This document shows, one piece after another, positions 33,652-44,600 of a DNA stretch of 64,000 bases (positions within the stretch are counted from its first letter, which is position 1; each line of letters begins with the position of its first letter). Source of the stretch: Lotus japonicus. Its lineage: Eukaryota > Streptophyta > Magnoliopsida > Fabales > Fabaceae. The stretch lies in assembly GCF_012489685.1 (NCBI RefSeq), contig NC_080045.1, forward strand, positions 67,001-131,000, written 5' to 3'. The notes under the pieces are model-generated. The model searched no databases, had not been told where the DNA came from, and worked only from the letters and a program-made list of their open reading frames with translations. Position numbers and translations under genes: made by a program.

Positions 33652-35819
33652 TCACTGTCCCCTACCCCTACGACCCACCCTACCCCTACGACCTCTGCCT
33701 CCGCCTCTGCCACCTCCTCTATCTCCACCTCCACCTCCGCCTCCTCCTCTGCCTCGACCTCTGCCTCCTCGTACACCAACGAAAGCGACCCCCTGGGTCC
33801 TGCTCAAGTCTCTGATGACAGTGAGGCACTTCTCTAATAAAGTGCGGGAGCGTGTAACTCTAGGGGGACCGCCGTCGACCTCAAGTCCCTGCTCTAGCAA
33901 ATCAACGGCCCGACACAAAGAAGCCTGAAAATAAATCAATATACATGTTAGTAAACCGCATACACAAAACCACAAATGCATAAAGAAAATTAAGTTCACA
34001 CTTACCACAGCACTGAGATCGGCCCTACTCTCATCCGGGATGATGAACCGGTGAGATACACCGGTGTACCAGTCCAGGTAATCATCTACTGCCGCTCCAT
34101 CCACTATACTAGGGACGCCCTCTGGAATCAAGTGTGGCTCATAATCCAGGTATGCTGCATCAACGACCTCCGCAGCAGAACTCATGCCCATCACGACAGA
34201 TGGGTGTCGCGGGATAGGCTGCACGTACCCAAACTGCCGCAGCACACGCTCAGGAAGATGAGGTCGCACGACCGCCCGGATGGGAGTCCGGATGTAGCCT
34301 GAGTATAAAGCTCGGACGTCCAGCTCTCTGTGATTCTTGTGCTCCTCATACGGTGTCCATATGACGTCCTCTGCCGTCATCTCATCGAAGAGAACTAGCC
34401 TCTCCATCAGTCCTGCATGCCCAGCCCGTGACTCCATCCACTTGCACGCTCTGGGCTGGTCCTCCGTGTACTCGGGGACCTCAATCCGCTGAATAATGGT
34501 GGGTGGGAAGTGCTCAAACACCCAAGCTACCAGGAGGGAAGAGCAACCGTTCATCCGCTTAGTCTTCCTCCGTGAGGCATGACCAAGTGCATCATACAGT
34601 GTAGCTAGCGCAATGGCGCCCCACGCATACTCTGACACCCGATCAAGGTGCTGCAACATGCCGATCCAATCGACAGAAGTGTAGTGTCCTCCACTCTTGT
34701 TCGCAAACAAGGTCGAGCCGAGGAGGTGAAGTAGCCACATCCGTGCTGCATGGTCATGCCGATGCTCTAAAGTACAATAAAGAAACCATTAATCATTTAA
34801 TTCACATATAATAATTGCAAATAAATTAAATATATAGTATAACTAACCAGCAAGAGCCCTAGTATATAGAGTCTGCAAGAACCCGAACCGCAAGCCAATG
34901 GTCTTCACCGCCTTAAACTCCATGATGTAGTCTGTGGCTACCCCTCCTAAGAGCAGAACACAGGTCTCCGCTGCCTGTTCTCTGCTGGCCTGTCCGGGAG
35001 TATAAAACCTATCACTCATCGGCAGATGAAGGATAGATGATACGTCATCCAGGGTGATAGTCATCTCCCCGAACGGCATGTGGAAGCTGCTGGTATCCTC
35101 ATGCCATCTCTCGACGAGGGCAGATAGAAGGGGTGTGTCTATCTCCGGATAGGTGCACCTGAAGAGCGGATAGAGTCCGGTCCCCTCCACACGCTGACGA
35201 ACAGCGCTCATATCGTCTCCCTCGCCCTCACACGTCAGCTTTGCCAGCTTCATCCCAGCGCTGGAAAACTTCAACACACCTCGATCGGGGTAACGCGGGT
35301 CGGTGCCTATAATATGATGCCACAGACACGGCGCAACGTGATGTGGGTAACAGACCAAAAGTGACAGATCATCAGGCCCCCTGGAAACGGTGCCTCTGTC
35401 TGGACCGGCACCTCATCCCGTCGTGCTCCAGCATCACCCTCAAGCTCCACACCAACCTCAGGATCCACATCAACCTGAAGCTCCACATCAACCTCAGGCT
35501 CCACATCAACCTCATGCTCACTCTCTGTCGAACTCTGAGGAGTCATCTGACGAGAAGGCGGAGAAGGCTCGGGAGTAGTCTGACGAGAAGGCTCAGGAGT
35601 CATCTCACAAGGGTCTCGACGCTCCTCATATGATGTCCCACCAACATCCTGGTCCTCACCAAATCTTCCTCTGACTCTACGATAAGAAGCATGCAGCCGT
35701 CTGTGGCGATCCTCAACATCCTCCGGGGTTGTGTGGCGATCCTCAACATCCTCAGTGGCATCATGGGAGCTCCCAGCAACATGTGATTTCCTGCGCCCTT
35801 GGCTCTTCCTCTTAGCCAT
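33652..35819 (-). pseudogene. Plant mobile domain (PMD) protein of the MULE, one frameshift
   Basis: Minus-strand exons: 35819-34848, 34766-34006 and 33924-33652. The N terminus (MAKRKSQGRRKSH) is basic, followed by an acidic EVDVEPEVDVELQVDV repeat. The PMD follows: CLWHHIIGTDPRYPDRG, LVERWHEDTSSFHMPFGEMT, ITLDDVSSILHLPM and TLFANKSGGHYTSVDW, then QHLDRVSEYAWGAIALATLY. The C terminus is an Arg/Gly-rich tail (GGRGRGRGGGGGGGG). The family is MAIN/MAIL1-like ('protein phosphatase 7 long form homologue'), whose host members silence transposons. One base is missing near 35375-35382 in a G-run (read on the minus strand), so N terminus and PMD are in different frames. The intron between exons 2 and 3 is also open in frame. 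PMD genes are known passengers of MULEs and gypsy elements. Confidence 0.85.
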
Positions 35820-35920
35820 CTATTAAAAAATAATACTCATCAGATAATTGCAAAAGTACCAATTGATGAGCTTTATAACTGAATATTCATGCAATCAGCA
35901 AGAAATATGTACCAAGACAG

Positions 35921-36070
35921 ATTATCAACTTAATATTCATGCAATCAGCTGAAAGCTAGAAGAAACTAAGATTATCAACTTAATATTCATGCAATCAACT
36001 GAAAACTAGAAGAAACTAAGATTATCAACTTAATATTCATGCAATCAGCTGAAAGCTAGAAGTAACTTAA
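35921..36070. repeat. Tandem repeat, 50-bp unit, three copies
   Basis: The unit starts attatcaacttaatattcat and recurs at 35921, 35971 and 36021 with few differences. A decayed partial copy follows. It lies just upstream of the PMD gene, in its probable promoter. Confidence 0.8.
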
Positions 36071-36906
36071 TATTCAAGAGGCTACAAATATCAACCAAGA
36101 CAGGTTATTTACCTCTGATAAACTGAACAGTGATTTCTGTTTGTTCTTTGATTGCAACTCTAATCTTTTCAACAGTTTCCTGATCAATAAACCAGTATAT
36201 GTAAATAAAAAGAATGTCTAACATACTTGATCAATAAGCATGTCTAGCATATTTATGTACTGAAAAGAATAAACCAGTATATGTAAATGCTACTCAACTT
36301 GAAGATAGTTTTCTAAGAATGAAAACTGAAAGTACGGAGGGCAAAACATGTATCAAGTGTGTTGAGGATGTTTAGATCAACTTTTCTTTAAACATGATCA
36401 ATAGTAAAAGAAACAAACAGAAATGGAACAAAATTGATTATGACAGTTCACATATTAGATCTGAAACCTTAAGTAATATAAGTATAACCTATAGGATTCC
36501 AAAGAAAGAACATGGAGAATTAACAGAAAGAGCTAAACAAATGAAGATGTATAATTGAAAAAACTGAAGAAAATGGAGAATGAAATTCTACCCAAGTTTT
36601 TTTCCTTCACAGAGAATCTCTTCTTTAATTCTTAAACAATCAATTGTACAGAATGAATTCCTACCTACCTTGATTTTCCAATCCTTTTGAATCCCCTTCT
36701 AGCTAACTATCTAATGGACTAACTAATTAACTTCACAATTATCACAATGACTCAGCAATTGGGGAATAGGACATTGCCATTATCAAAATGAGTACAACCA
36801 TATAAGGTTTTGAGGCTTTAGATACTGAGGCAGTTAAGTTAGTTCAGTGTATTGAGATTTGAGACATTATTGTACAACTGCAATCACAGTGTATTAATTG
36901 CAGCTC

Positions 36907-37350
36907 ATGGCTAGAGGTGGCATCACCAAATCAACCTTGCTGATTCTCCGGTAAATTATCATTAATCAGTCTCTTAATGACAAATTCAAAGGCATTACAA
37001 AGTTCTTATCAATTGGTTTCATAGTCTTGTCCAGATTTTTTATTAACAAGTGAAATGTGTCAATGTCATGCAGGGGAGCTAGGCGGGCAGAGAATAGGGT
37101 CATGAAGTTCTCAGGGACTACTGCTAAAGCAGCTGCTGCAGAAAGCTCTGAAGAAGGAGTTCCAAAGATTATTAGTGGGAAGACAGAGGATTCTTCAGCA
37201 ATCTGGGTTCCACACCCACGCACAGGAATTTACTACCCAAAAGGCCATGAGTGTGTGATGGAAGATGTTCCAGAAGGTGCTGCTCGTTTCACTCAGACTT
37301 ACTGGTTCAGAAATGATGATGGTGTGGGATGTACCAACACCCAACCTTGA
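36907..37350 (+). CDS. Small LEA-like protein, apparently captured by the MULE
   Basis: Two exons (36907-36950 and 37074-37350) join to a 106-residue protein, MARGGITKSTLLILRG... The N terminus is short, basic and amphipathic, like an organelle presequence. Then come an Ala/Ser/Glu-rich segment (TAKAAAAESSEEG) and the motif SAIWVPHPRTGIYYPKGHE with VPEGAARFTQTYWFRNDDGV. The WVPxPxTGxYxP motif recalls the LEA_3 (Lea5/SAG21) group, but I am not certain of the family. The reading frame and splice sites are intact. It lies between the PMD gene and the right TIR of the inner MULE and has no obvious role in transposition, so capture of a host gene is the simplest explanation. Confidence 0.6.
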
Positions 37351-38360
37351 TGCTCCACAATATTCCCACTAATAGGTATCACTAGTTAATGAAGGGAGAT
37401 TAGCTTCTACGTTTCAGAATTGATTCTGAGAATAGAGATGTTAATTCAAATATACTAGTGTGTTTGTTTCATACTTTCATGTAACCAAAAAAAAAACTTC
37501 AATCAAATATAAATGAGGTTGAAAGTGCATGTGTAATGTTGCCTTCACCTTATCTCATAAGTCCCTGACATTTGTATATTGTCATTATAAAAGAAAGAGT
37601 TTTAGTTTAAAAGGAAATCTAATAATGACTAGTTCCATGAAAGCTTCTAATTCAAATGCATATTTTCTAATATAAGGGGGCAGAGCAGCAGCAAAAAAAA
37701 AGTACAAAGATATTACTCACGTATCATGAATGCATTAATGCTAACCAAGTTATTGGAAGAAAAGAATAACTTGGTTCAATTGACAGGTATACAGAAACAA
37801 AGTCAATGAGTGTATTCACTGCTATGTTGGAATGATCTTCATACTTCAGTTATAAACTATCTATATTAGATCAATAAGCATGAATCATTGACTAAAAAAT
37901 AACATTGAATGTAACAGCAGTTTCATGTAACTTCAGCTATAAACTATCTATATTCACTGCTATGTTGGAGTTTCATGTATGTAACAGCAGTCCAAAACAA
38001 GCAGACCAAACCCAAGACTGCTCATGGCACCCCAAAATCCACAAAATTTCTTCCTCATCATAGCAGTTAAACCAAATCGCACCCCACACCCCACAATCCC
38101 TGAGAGTTAAACCAAACCGCACCCCACAATGGTATCTCAGCAGCATAAATCCCTAAACCCTAAACCAAACCGCACCCCACAATCCCCAAATCCCTAAAAC
38201 CCCAAATAACAACCTCATCCCCAAACCGCACCAAACTATTCGAATTCCAAACCCTAACATACGAATTGAATTGAATACAACAACTAGATGATGAAGAAGA
38301 TGAAGGCTCTTACCTCTACCGTTCCAGGAGCCCGTTCCAGTTGACGAAGATGATGAAGGT
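37351..38360. other. Right arm of inner MULE, no gene; C/A-rich interspersed repeats
   Basis: It has AT-rich sequence with a duplicated 'ctataaactatctatatt' phrase (about 37851 and 37939). Then at 38070-38235 several copies of an 'aaaccgcacccca' phrase occur with telomere-like 'cctaaaccctaaa' pieces. No exon is recognised. Confidence 0.5.
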
Positions 38361-38545
38361 TTGGAGGGAGAAAATCGCGAGAGCTTCGGAAATGAGAGAC
38401 CAAGAAGGGTTTCAGAATGAAAGGTTTCGGAATGAAATGGGACTGACCGTGTTTTGTTTTAATACTAACAGTATTCGGAACTGTTCCTTCCGAATCATTT
38501 AGGAATACCGGAATCCGAAAGCCTTCGGATATTGTTGTTCCGAAA
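38361..38545. repeat. Subterminal TTCGGA/TCCGAA half-site cluster, right
   Basis: Half-sites gcttcggaaa, tttcggaatg, attcggaact, cttccgaatc, aatccgaaag, cttcggatat and gttccgaaaa lie 40-270 bases inside the right TIR, mirroring 17136-17735. Confidence 0.65.
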
Positions 38546-38586
38546 ATAAACACGCAGGGACATTATGGTATTTTCCCACACTTAAG

Positions 38587-38629
38587 TGGGGTGGCATTTC
38601 TAAGCTCTGGGGTGCCAAATCCAGGGCTC
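38587..38629 (-). repeat. Right TIR of inner MULE
   Basis: Inverse of 17067-17109 with one mismatch. It is followed directly by the 9-bp duplication tcacgaaat (38630-38638). Confidence 0.9.
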
Positions 38630-38638
38630 TCACGAAAT

Positions 38639-39104
38639 TGTAATATGAACCATCAGATCTTCTTTTTTGGATGAGGGAGAAGACGCACGACGGAGACGAG
38701 ATTCGCGGTGGTCGGAGAAACTGAAGGGTGCGAGGGTTCTGGGTCGAAGGAGGTGGTGGCGGTTTGGGGGTGAGGGAAAAGGTGGACTGAGAGAGGGGAT
38801 GAGAGTGGAGAAGAGATGAAGGTTGAGTGAAGAGTAAGAGGTGGCAGCAATGTTTTGGAAGAAAAAGAAGAATATTTGAATGAGTTTGATTTTCTGGCTT
38901 TTACTTGTTGTTTATGGGTTTGATTTGAATGGGTTTTTGTAGTTATTCTTGGGGTTTGATTTTTGCAATTAGGGGGAGGGGATTCTTCAATAAATGGTTG
39001 AAGAAGATGTAGTTGTGGGTGTTGTTTTGGGCTTTATTTTTTAGTATTTTGTTAAGATGAGGTTGTGGGTGGTGTATTTTTGAAGAATACGGGGAAGATG
39101 ATCA
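38639..39104. other. Right body of outer MULE, no gene
   Basis: G-rich sequence with no recognised exon. It continues the outer element from the inner MULE insertion to the right TIR. Confidence 0.5.
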
Positions 39105-39403
39105 ACATGGTGGAGAGAATATGATTGGGGATGAAGATGATGGGTTAAAGTGAAGTTTTAACTTTTTTTTGGTTTTAGTCCCTCTGCATATTCTACTTGT
39201 AATTAAAATAATTCAAAACCGGCTAAACAATTGACATGTCAGCAGTCACCTAAAAGTTGACATGTCACATCAACGGTCAAAATGGTCAAATGACGGAAAA
39301 CAAACGATTTACTAAGTAAAGGGACATAAACCATCAGAAATTTAATTGAGGGACGAAAATCAAAATTTTGCTATAGTTCAGGGACGAAAATAATATTTAA
39401 CCC
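39105..39403 (-). repeat. Right terminal inverted repeat of outer MULE
   Basis: Inverse of 15933-16230. It ends aatatttaaccc and is followed by taataaata (39404-39412). Confidence 0.88.
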
Positions 39404-39415
39404 TAATAAATAATA

Positions 39416-39718
39416 CTACCTCCGGTCCTATTTATAAGCATGAAAGAGAAGAAAAATTTTGTTCCTTTTTATAAGAACCAAATGAAAGTTTGAGCTATAT
39501 TAATTATTTTTTTCCCATGATGCCCTTATTAATTCTAACTTGTTAAATATGTCTCATTAATTATTCTCTCTCTTTCCCACTTTACAACACTAATATCAAA
39601 GGGTAATTTTGGAAGTTTATTTTGATTCAAGACATATTTAATGTATTTTATCTAGTTTAACTACATTTCTTAAACTATGTGATTTTTTTTTGTTACTTAT
39701 AAATAAAAGAGCGGATGT
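39416..39718. mobile_element. MITE with CTACCTCCG-type ends
   Basis: The left end ctacctccggtcctatttat and the inverse of the right end (ataaataaaagagcggatgtag) are imperfect inverted copies. The AT-rich element of about 300 bases has the 'ctccgtcctatttataag' start common to many plant MITEs. Related single ends occur at about 44802 and 59952. It sits in the promoter region of the At1g76660-like gene. Confidence 0.5.
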
Positions 39719-40009
39719 AGCACTTAGATGTTAAAGAAAAAGGTTAAAAGAAAAAAGAGGAAAAAAACATCGGCCATGTCCCGGTCTCTCCATCGCTTTT
39801 TCTCTGTCTTCAATCTTTTTCGCTTTTGTCTTTCTTTGTCCTTTGATTGTTAATAGTAATTAATTAATAATAATAATAATATTCTTCCTCTCTTCACATG
39901 AAAAGAGTCTACATGGTGTCAGCTTGTGAAGAAGAAATGTGAGAACGATCGATCTTAGCTGACAGTTCTAGTGCAAGTGCAGTGTAACAGCCAACCCAGC
40001 TAATATCGA

Positions 40010-41644
40010 ATGGGGTCCGAGCAAAATCGATTTCCTCAGCATGAAAGAGTATTTCTCTCTCTCTCTCTCTCTCTCTCTCGATCTTTGCAAATTTCATTTC
40101 TAAATTACTCACCTACAATTGTGCTTTTTACATTATTTGCGAGTGATAGAAAAGGGTTTTTGGGGTTAGATCTGATCTGAGGTTCCTACTACTAAACCTC
40201 AGATCTCACATCAAACCACGATAATTGCATTTAAAACCACTAACTGCCACCAATGCTTTTTCTGTTTCGCCTTCTGGTTTGCATCCATTAGTGTACATGA
40301 CATTATGGACGCCAAACAATTTGATTTTCTTATTTTAGCACCACTTGTAGGAGGTGAGGTCATTTCATTTCATTTGATCTCATTGTTCAATGAATTATTA
40401 GTTTCTAAAGCTGCTTCATTTTAAATTAGAGTCACCACCCATGTACTTTGCTTCAATTTTTAGTCACAGCATCGATCCTTAGTAGTCTTCTGAATATCAG
40501 GCTCCTTAGTAGTCTTCTGCAGTCAAAATAACAAATCAAACCATACTGTTAATAACTGATCGAGAGTGAGTGAGTGTTTCTTTCTTTCCGGGTACTAATA
40601 GAAAGAAAATCTCATGTTTTAAAGTTTCTCAGATTTTCTGAGATTTATAATTTCATATACTTGTGCAAATTCACAAACAAAATCAGATTGAAAAACTGTG
40701 TTGCTTATTTTCTGTGTTACCTTGATTCTTGAACCACATATCCAAGATCATTCAACACTTAAGTAAGGGAAGAGTTTGGCAAGGGGAATTATAATATCAA
40801 AGAAGCAGCCATAATTCCCTGAGATAACTACCTACTAGTTCTTACATTGACAAGCAAGTTCTGTCATTTGGAGTAAGTTATTTATTGTTTTTTGTTAGAG
40901 AAATGTTATGGTACAAAACTTGTTTGCATGATGAGAATACGAGTATATATGGCATCATACAATATTTATCTATTCTCCATGTATTCTTACAATCAACAAG
41001 ATTGGTAGTATGCTGGTAACTTTTTTTGTACAAAATGTTTTGTACCAAATAGTGCAGCTCTTTTGATTAATATTGGGTTTTCTCATCCAGTTTCTTACTA
41101 TTTCTTTTGATTAGCTTCCATAACTGGTCTAAATTTAAGAAAGGAAAGGATTTCTGGCGTTATGCAATCTAATACTGCTATATGATTTATTTGGCTTGAA
41201 CAAACTGCTCATACAACAACAAAAGCCTTATCGCAACTCTCAAATGAAATCTTACCAATAGGTCATATTCTGAAGAATTATTCTCAGCCTGTTGGTCAGA
41301 TTTCATTTGAGAGTTCTGACAAGATTGTTAATCTAGGCTCTTTAGTTGTTTACTGGTTGGTCAATAGTCTCTACAAGGGAGTCCCCTAATAAATATTTAA
41401 AGAGTTAAGAGGGCCTGGTTTTATTGAATTGTGCTTTTCTTCTCCTTCGAATCTTCTTTGCACCTTTTTTTTAGGAGGATACCTTATACTCTGCTGCTCT
41501 AATATCTTTTTATCCTTCTCTCTATAAATAATACTGTATGATAAAGAACTGAACTTGTGACCTCATAGTCACATGGCATAATGCCAACCATTGAACCAAG
41601 GCTCTCCTTCAAATTGAAGAGACTTAAATAAAATTCATATCAAA

Positions 41645-41694
<50 letters not shown>

Positions 41695-44600
41695 TATGAT
41701 CATTATTATTATTGTTGTTGTTGTTATAGCATTTTTCCATCCAGGGTTCAGAAAAACTTCTTGTTCCATGTCGTGAGTTGTTTAGTTTTCCATTTCCTAT
41801 CTTGAGCTTTTCACATTTTTGTTTCTATTACTTATACTTAACTGATTTAGTACACTTGTTGCTAATATATCTAGAAAACTGGTCAATTATTCTTCTCAAT
41901 AAAAAAATTTGCTCCCTTCTGCTCCTCTACTGTGGCTCTTTTTGTTTGTTTGTTTAATAATGTAGATAAAAAAAATTAAAAGACTTCCCTTAGTTCTCCA
42001 AATCTAGTATTTCTATTTGATACTAAATCCAGCATGGTACTTAGATTGAATTATTGCAATAAAATAGCTTGATGCTTAGCATAGGATTGGTGGAACAAAT
42101 AAGATTGTATTAGCTGATAAATAAAACTCAATTAAACAAATATCTCTTTGCCTCCAAAGATAGATTGGCAACAACAGTCATCAGCCTTGGGGGTAAACCT
42201 AAGTTCAGAAGCCAAATCTAGTTAAACATCAACTTAAGCCAAATCTAGATAATGGTCCTTGAGAATACAAAACACTACAGTAATTGACAGAAATCACACA
42301 AAACCAAAAATGAAGTCTTTCCTATTATTTAAGTGTTATTTAAAAAAATACCATTCTATTTATGTTGAAAGATCATTATATTAAATATATTTGTGCAGTA
42401 AGAGTGTTCTAACCTTTCTTTATAGAGAGGCCTGCAACTTTCAGCTGTCTTTTTTGTTTTCTTCCAAATATTTGTGATCTCATTTCATCATTAATAAATA
42501 TTTTAATTGCCAGATATTCAGTGATATTTATATTCTCAAGATGAATGCATGATGGATTCCATATATCTCATATGCTCTCTTTTTCTTGTTGATAAAAGGT
42601 ATAAATTAAAACTATTGGAGTATTTGCAAGTAATAACCTTGTTATGTAGTTTAGCTCTAACAGTAGTTTAGTTATGACAGCTGTAAGGCAGAGTCTAACA
42701 GATTCAGTTACCCTTAGCTTCTAAGAGAAGATTCTTGAATTTCTATAAAACCTGAGCTGTACTCAGATTCATTTGTAATCAAAGCACTCCTCTCTTTTTT
42801 CGTGCCAAAACCTTTCATAATGTATCATGAGAAATTACTCATAGATGAGAGGACACGCCCAATGTTCCCCAAAAATTCCAAATAGATTATTCCACAAGAA
42901 GATGCTGCGTTACAATGATAAAAATGAATGCACTACATGACAGCTTTAGGATAAAGTGCTGCATGAAGTCTAGGAATATTGAAGGTGGAACATGTCAATT
43001 GTGCTAATTCTACTAAGCAGAGTTTCCAAATGAAAGACCTAAACCTTGGGGGGAGTTTTACATTTACATATGTGTTTGTCTCAGAGAAACTGCTAGTGAT
43101 TAGGAGAGTGGATTAAAAAGTGGGGTAAAATCATTTCTAAAAACAAATGAAAAATCAAATGGGTGTATATATATGAAGGTAAAAATTACTAGACTAGTAG
43201 CCAAAGTGACACTTGGTGAATACACTTTGCAATGTCTGGGATTTTAATTATCATCCCTTGAACAGTTTCCATAAAAAAAAATGACCATAGATAAGAACTT
43301 AGACCCTATAACGTAAGTTTTGATTATTAAGTGTATGCTTTTATCTTGGCAAAATATTTAATGATATTTGTGTGGAATTTCTTGGGTTGAATTCTTGTTA
43401 AAAACTTAACATTTCATGGTGAATTGTTAAGTTGTATTTCCTTTACAGATCTACCTGTTATTGATCTCATTGTTCTTTTGAGTAAGTCTATATTGCTTGA
43501 CTTGCATTGACAGCGAAAGAGATGGGGAGGATGCTGGGGTGCATTTTCTTGTTTTGGGTCACAGAAAGGTGGGAAGCGCATTGTACCTGCATCTCGCATT
43601 CCTGATAGTAATGGATCAGCTGCGCAGCCAAATGGGCCTCAAGCGGTTGGGTTAACCAATCAAACCACAGGACTGGCTCCTTCTCTTTTAGCTCCACCTT
43701 CTTCACCAGCATCCTTCACGCATTCTGCCCTTCCTTCAACTGCGCAGTCACCTAGTTGTTTCTTGTCATTATCTGCTAATTCGCCTGGTGGTCCTTCATC
43801 TACAATGTTTGCCACTGGACCATATGCTCATGAAACCCAACTGGTGTCTCCTCCAGTCTTCTCAAATTTTACTACTGAGCCATCTACTGCTCCTCTCACT
43901 CCTCCGCCAGAGTTGGCTCACTTAACAACTCCATCTTCCCCAGATGTACCTTTTGCTCATTTTCTATCATCTTCAGCAGATCTCAAAAACAGGGACAAGA
44001 ACAATTACATCAATGCAAATGATCTTCAAGCGACATATTCACTCTACCCTGGAAGTCCTGCCAGTAGCCTTATATCTCCAATATCAAGGAACTCCGGTGA
44101 CTGTTTGTCATCCTCTTTTCCTGAACGGGAGTTCCGCCCACAGTGGAATTCATCTATACCTCTTGAGAATGGAAAATATCAGAGGACTGGGTCTGGGAGG
44201 GTTTCAGGTCATGACACAAATAGTGTCACTATTGCATCCCAAGATACAAATTTCTTTTGCCCTGCTACCTATGCACAATTCTATCTAGACCAAAATCCTC
44301 CATTCCCTCATAATGGTGGGAGACTAAGCGTTTCAAAAGATTCTGATGTTCAATCTACTGGTGGAAATGGACATCAGAGCAGGCATGCTAGAAGTCCTAA
44401 GCAAGATGTGGAAGAAATAGAAGCTTACCGAGCATCATTTGGTTTCAGTGCAGATGAGATTATATCTACCAGTCAATACGTAGAAATTTCTGATGTAATG
44501 GATGATTCATTTACCATGATGCCCTTCACCACTGGCAAATCAGCAATGGAAGAAAGCATAGAGCCTTCGTTGATGAAAGGATTCAAAGCTCATGAGACAC

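Larger units (their letters stand above)
17067..38629. mobile_element. Inner multi-gene Mutator-like element (MURA-OTU, HROB-like, PMD, LEA-like)
   Basis: A 43-bp TIR starting gagccctggatttggcaccc (17067-17109) is matched in inverse orientation at 38587-38629 with one mismatch. Identical 9-bp repeats tcacgaaat (17058-17066 and 38630-38638) flank it exactly. It carries, in order, MURA (+), OTU (+, fused to MURA), an HROB-like OB-fold gene (+), a PMD gene (-) and a LEA-like gene (+). Removing the Athila and hAT insertions leaves about 10.6 kb. The transposase lesions make this copy presumably inactive now. Its intact TIRs and target duplication indicate a fairly young insertion into the outer MULE. 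Confidence 0.9.
15933..39403. mobile_element. Outer Mutator-like element (MULE) with long TIRs, carrying nested insertions
   Basis: The two ends are inverted copies beginning gggttaaatatt and ending aatatttaaccc, similar over about 300 bases. Identical 9-bp direct repeats taataaata (15924-15932 and 39404-39412) abut both ends exactly, as expected for Mutator-superfamily insertion. Its own body is only about 1.1 kb on the left (to 17057) and 0.8 kb on the right (from 38639). No transposase was found in those parts, so this is a non-autonomous MULE about 1.9 kb long before other elements entered. The TIR type (...cgtccctgaactatag...) is a common plant MULE style. Confidence 0.88.

Noticed and set aside
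33540..33837. Open frames of Glu/Val or Ser/Thr repeats opposite or beside the PMD 3' end
   Set aside because: They are shifted readings of the Arg/Gly-rich tail codons of the PMD gene.
38070..38235. Interstitial telomere sequence
   Set aside because: 'cctaaacc' phrases are present but do not form the plant CCCTAAA tandem. They are mixed with 'aaaccgcacccca' repeats.
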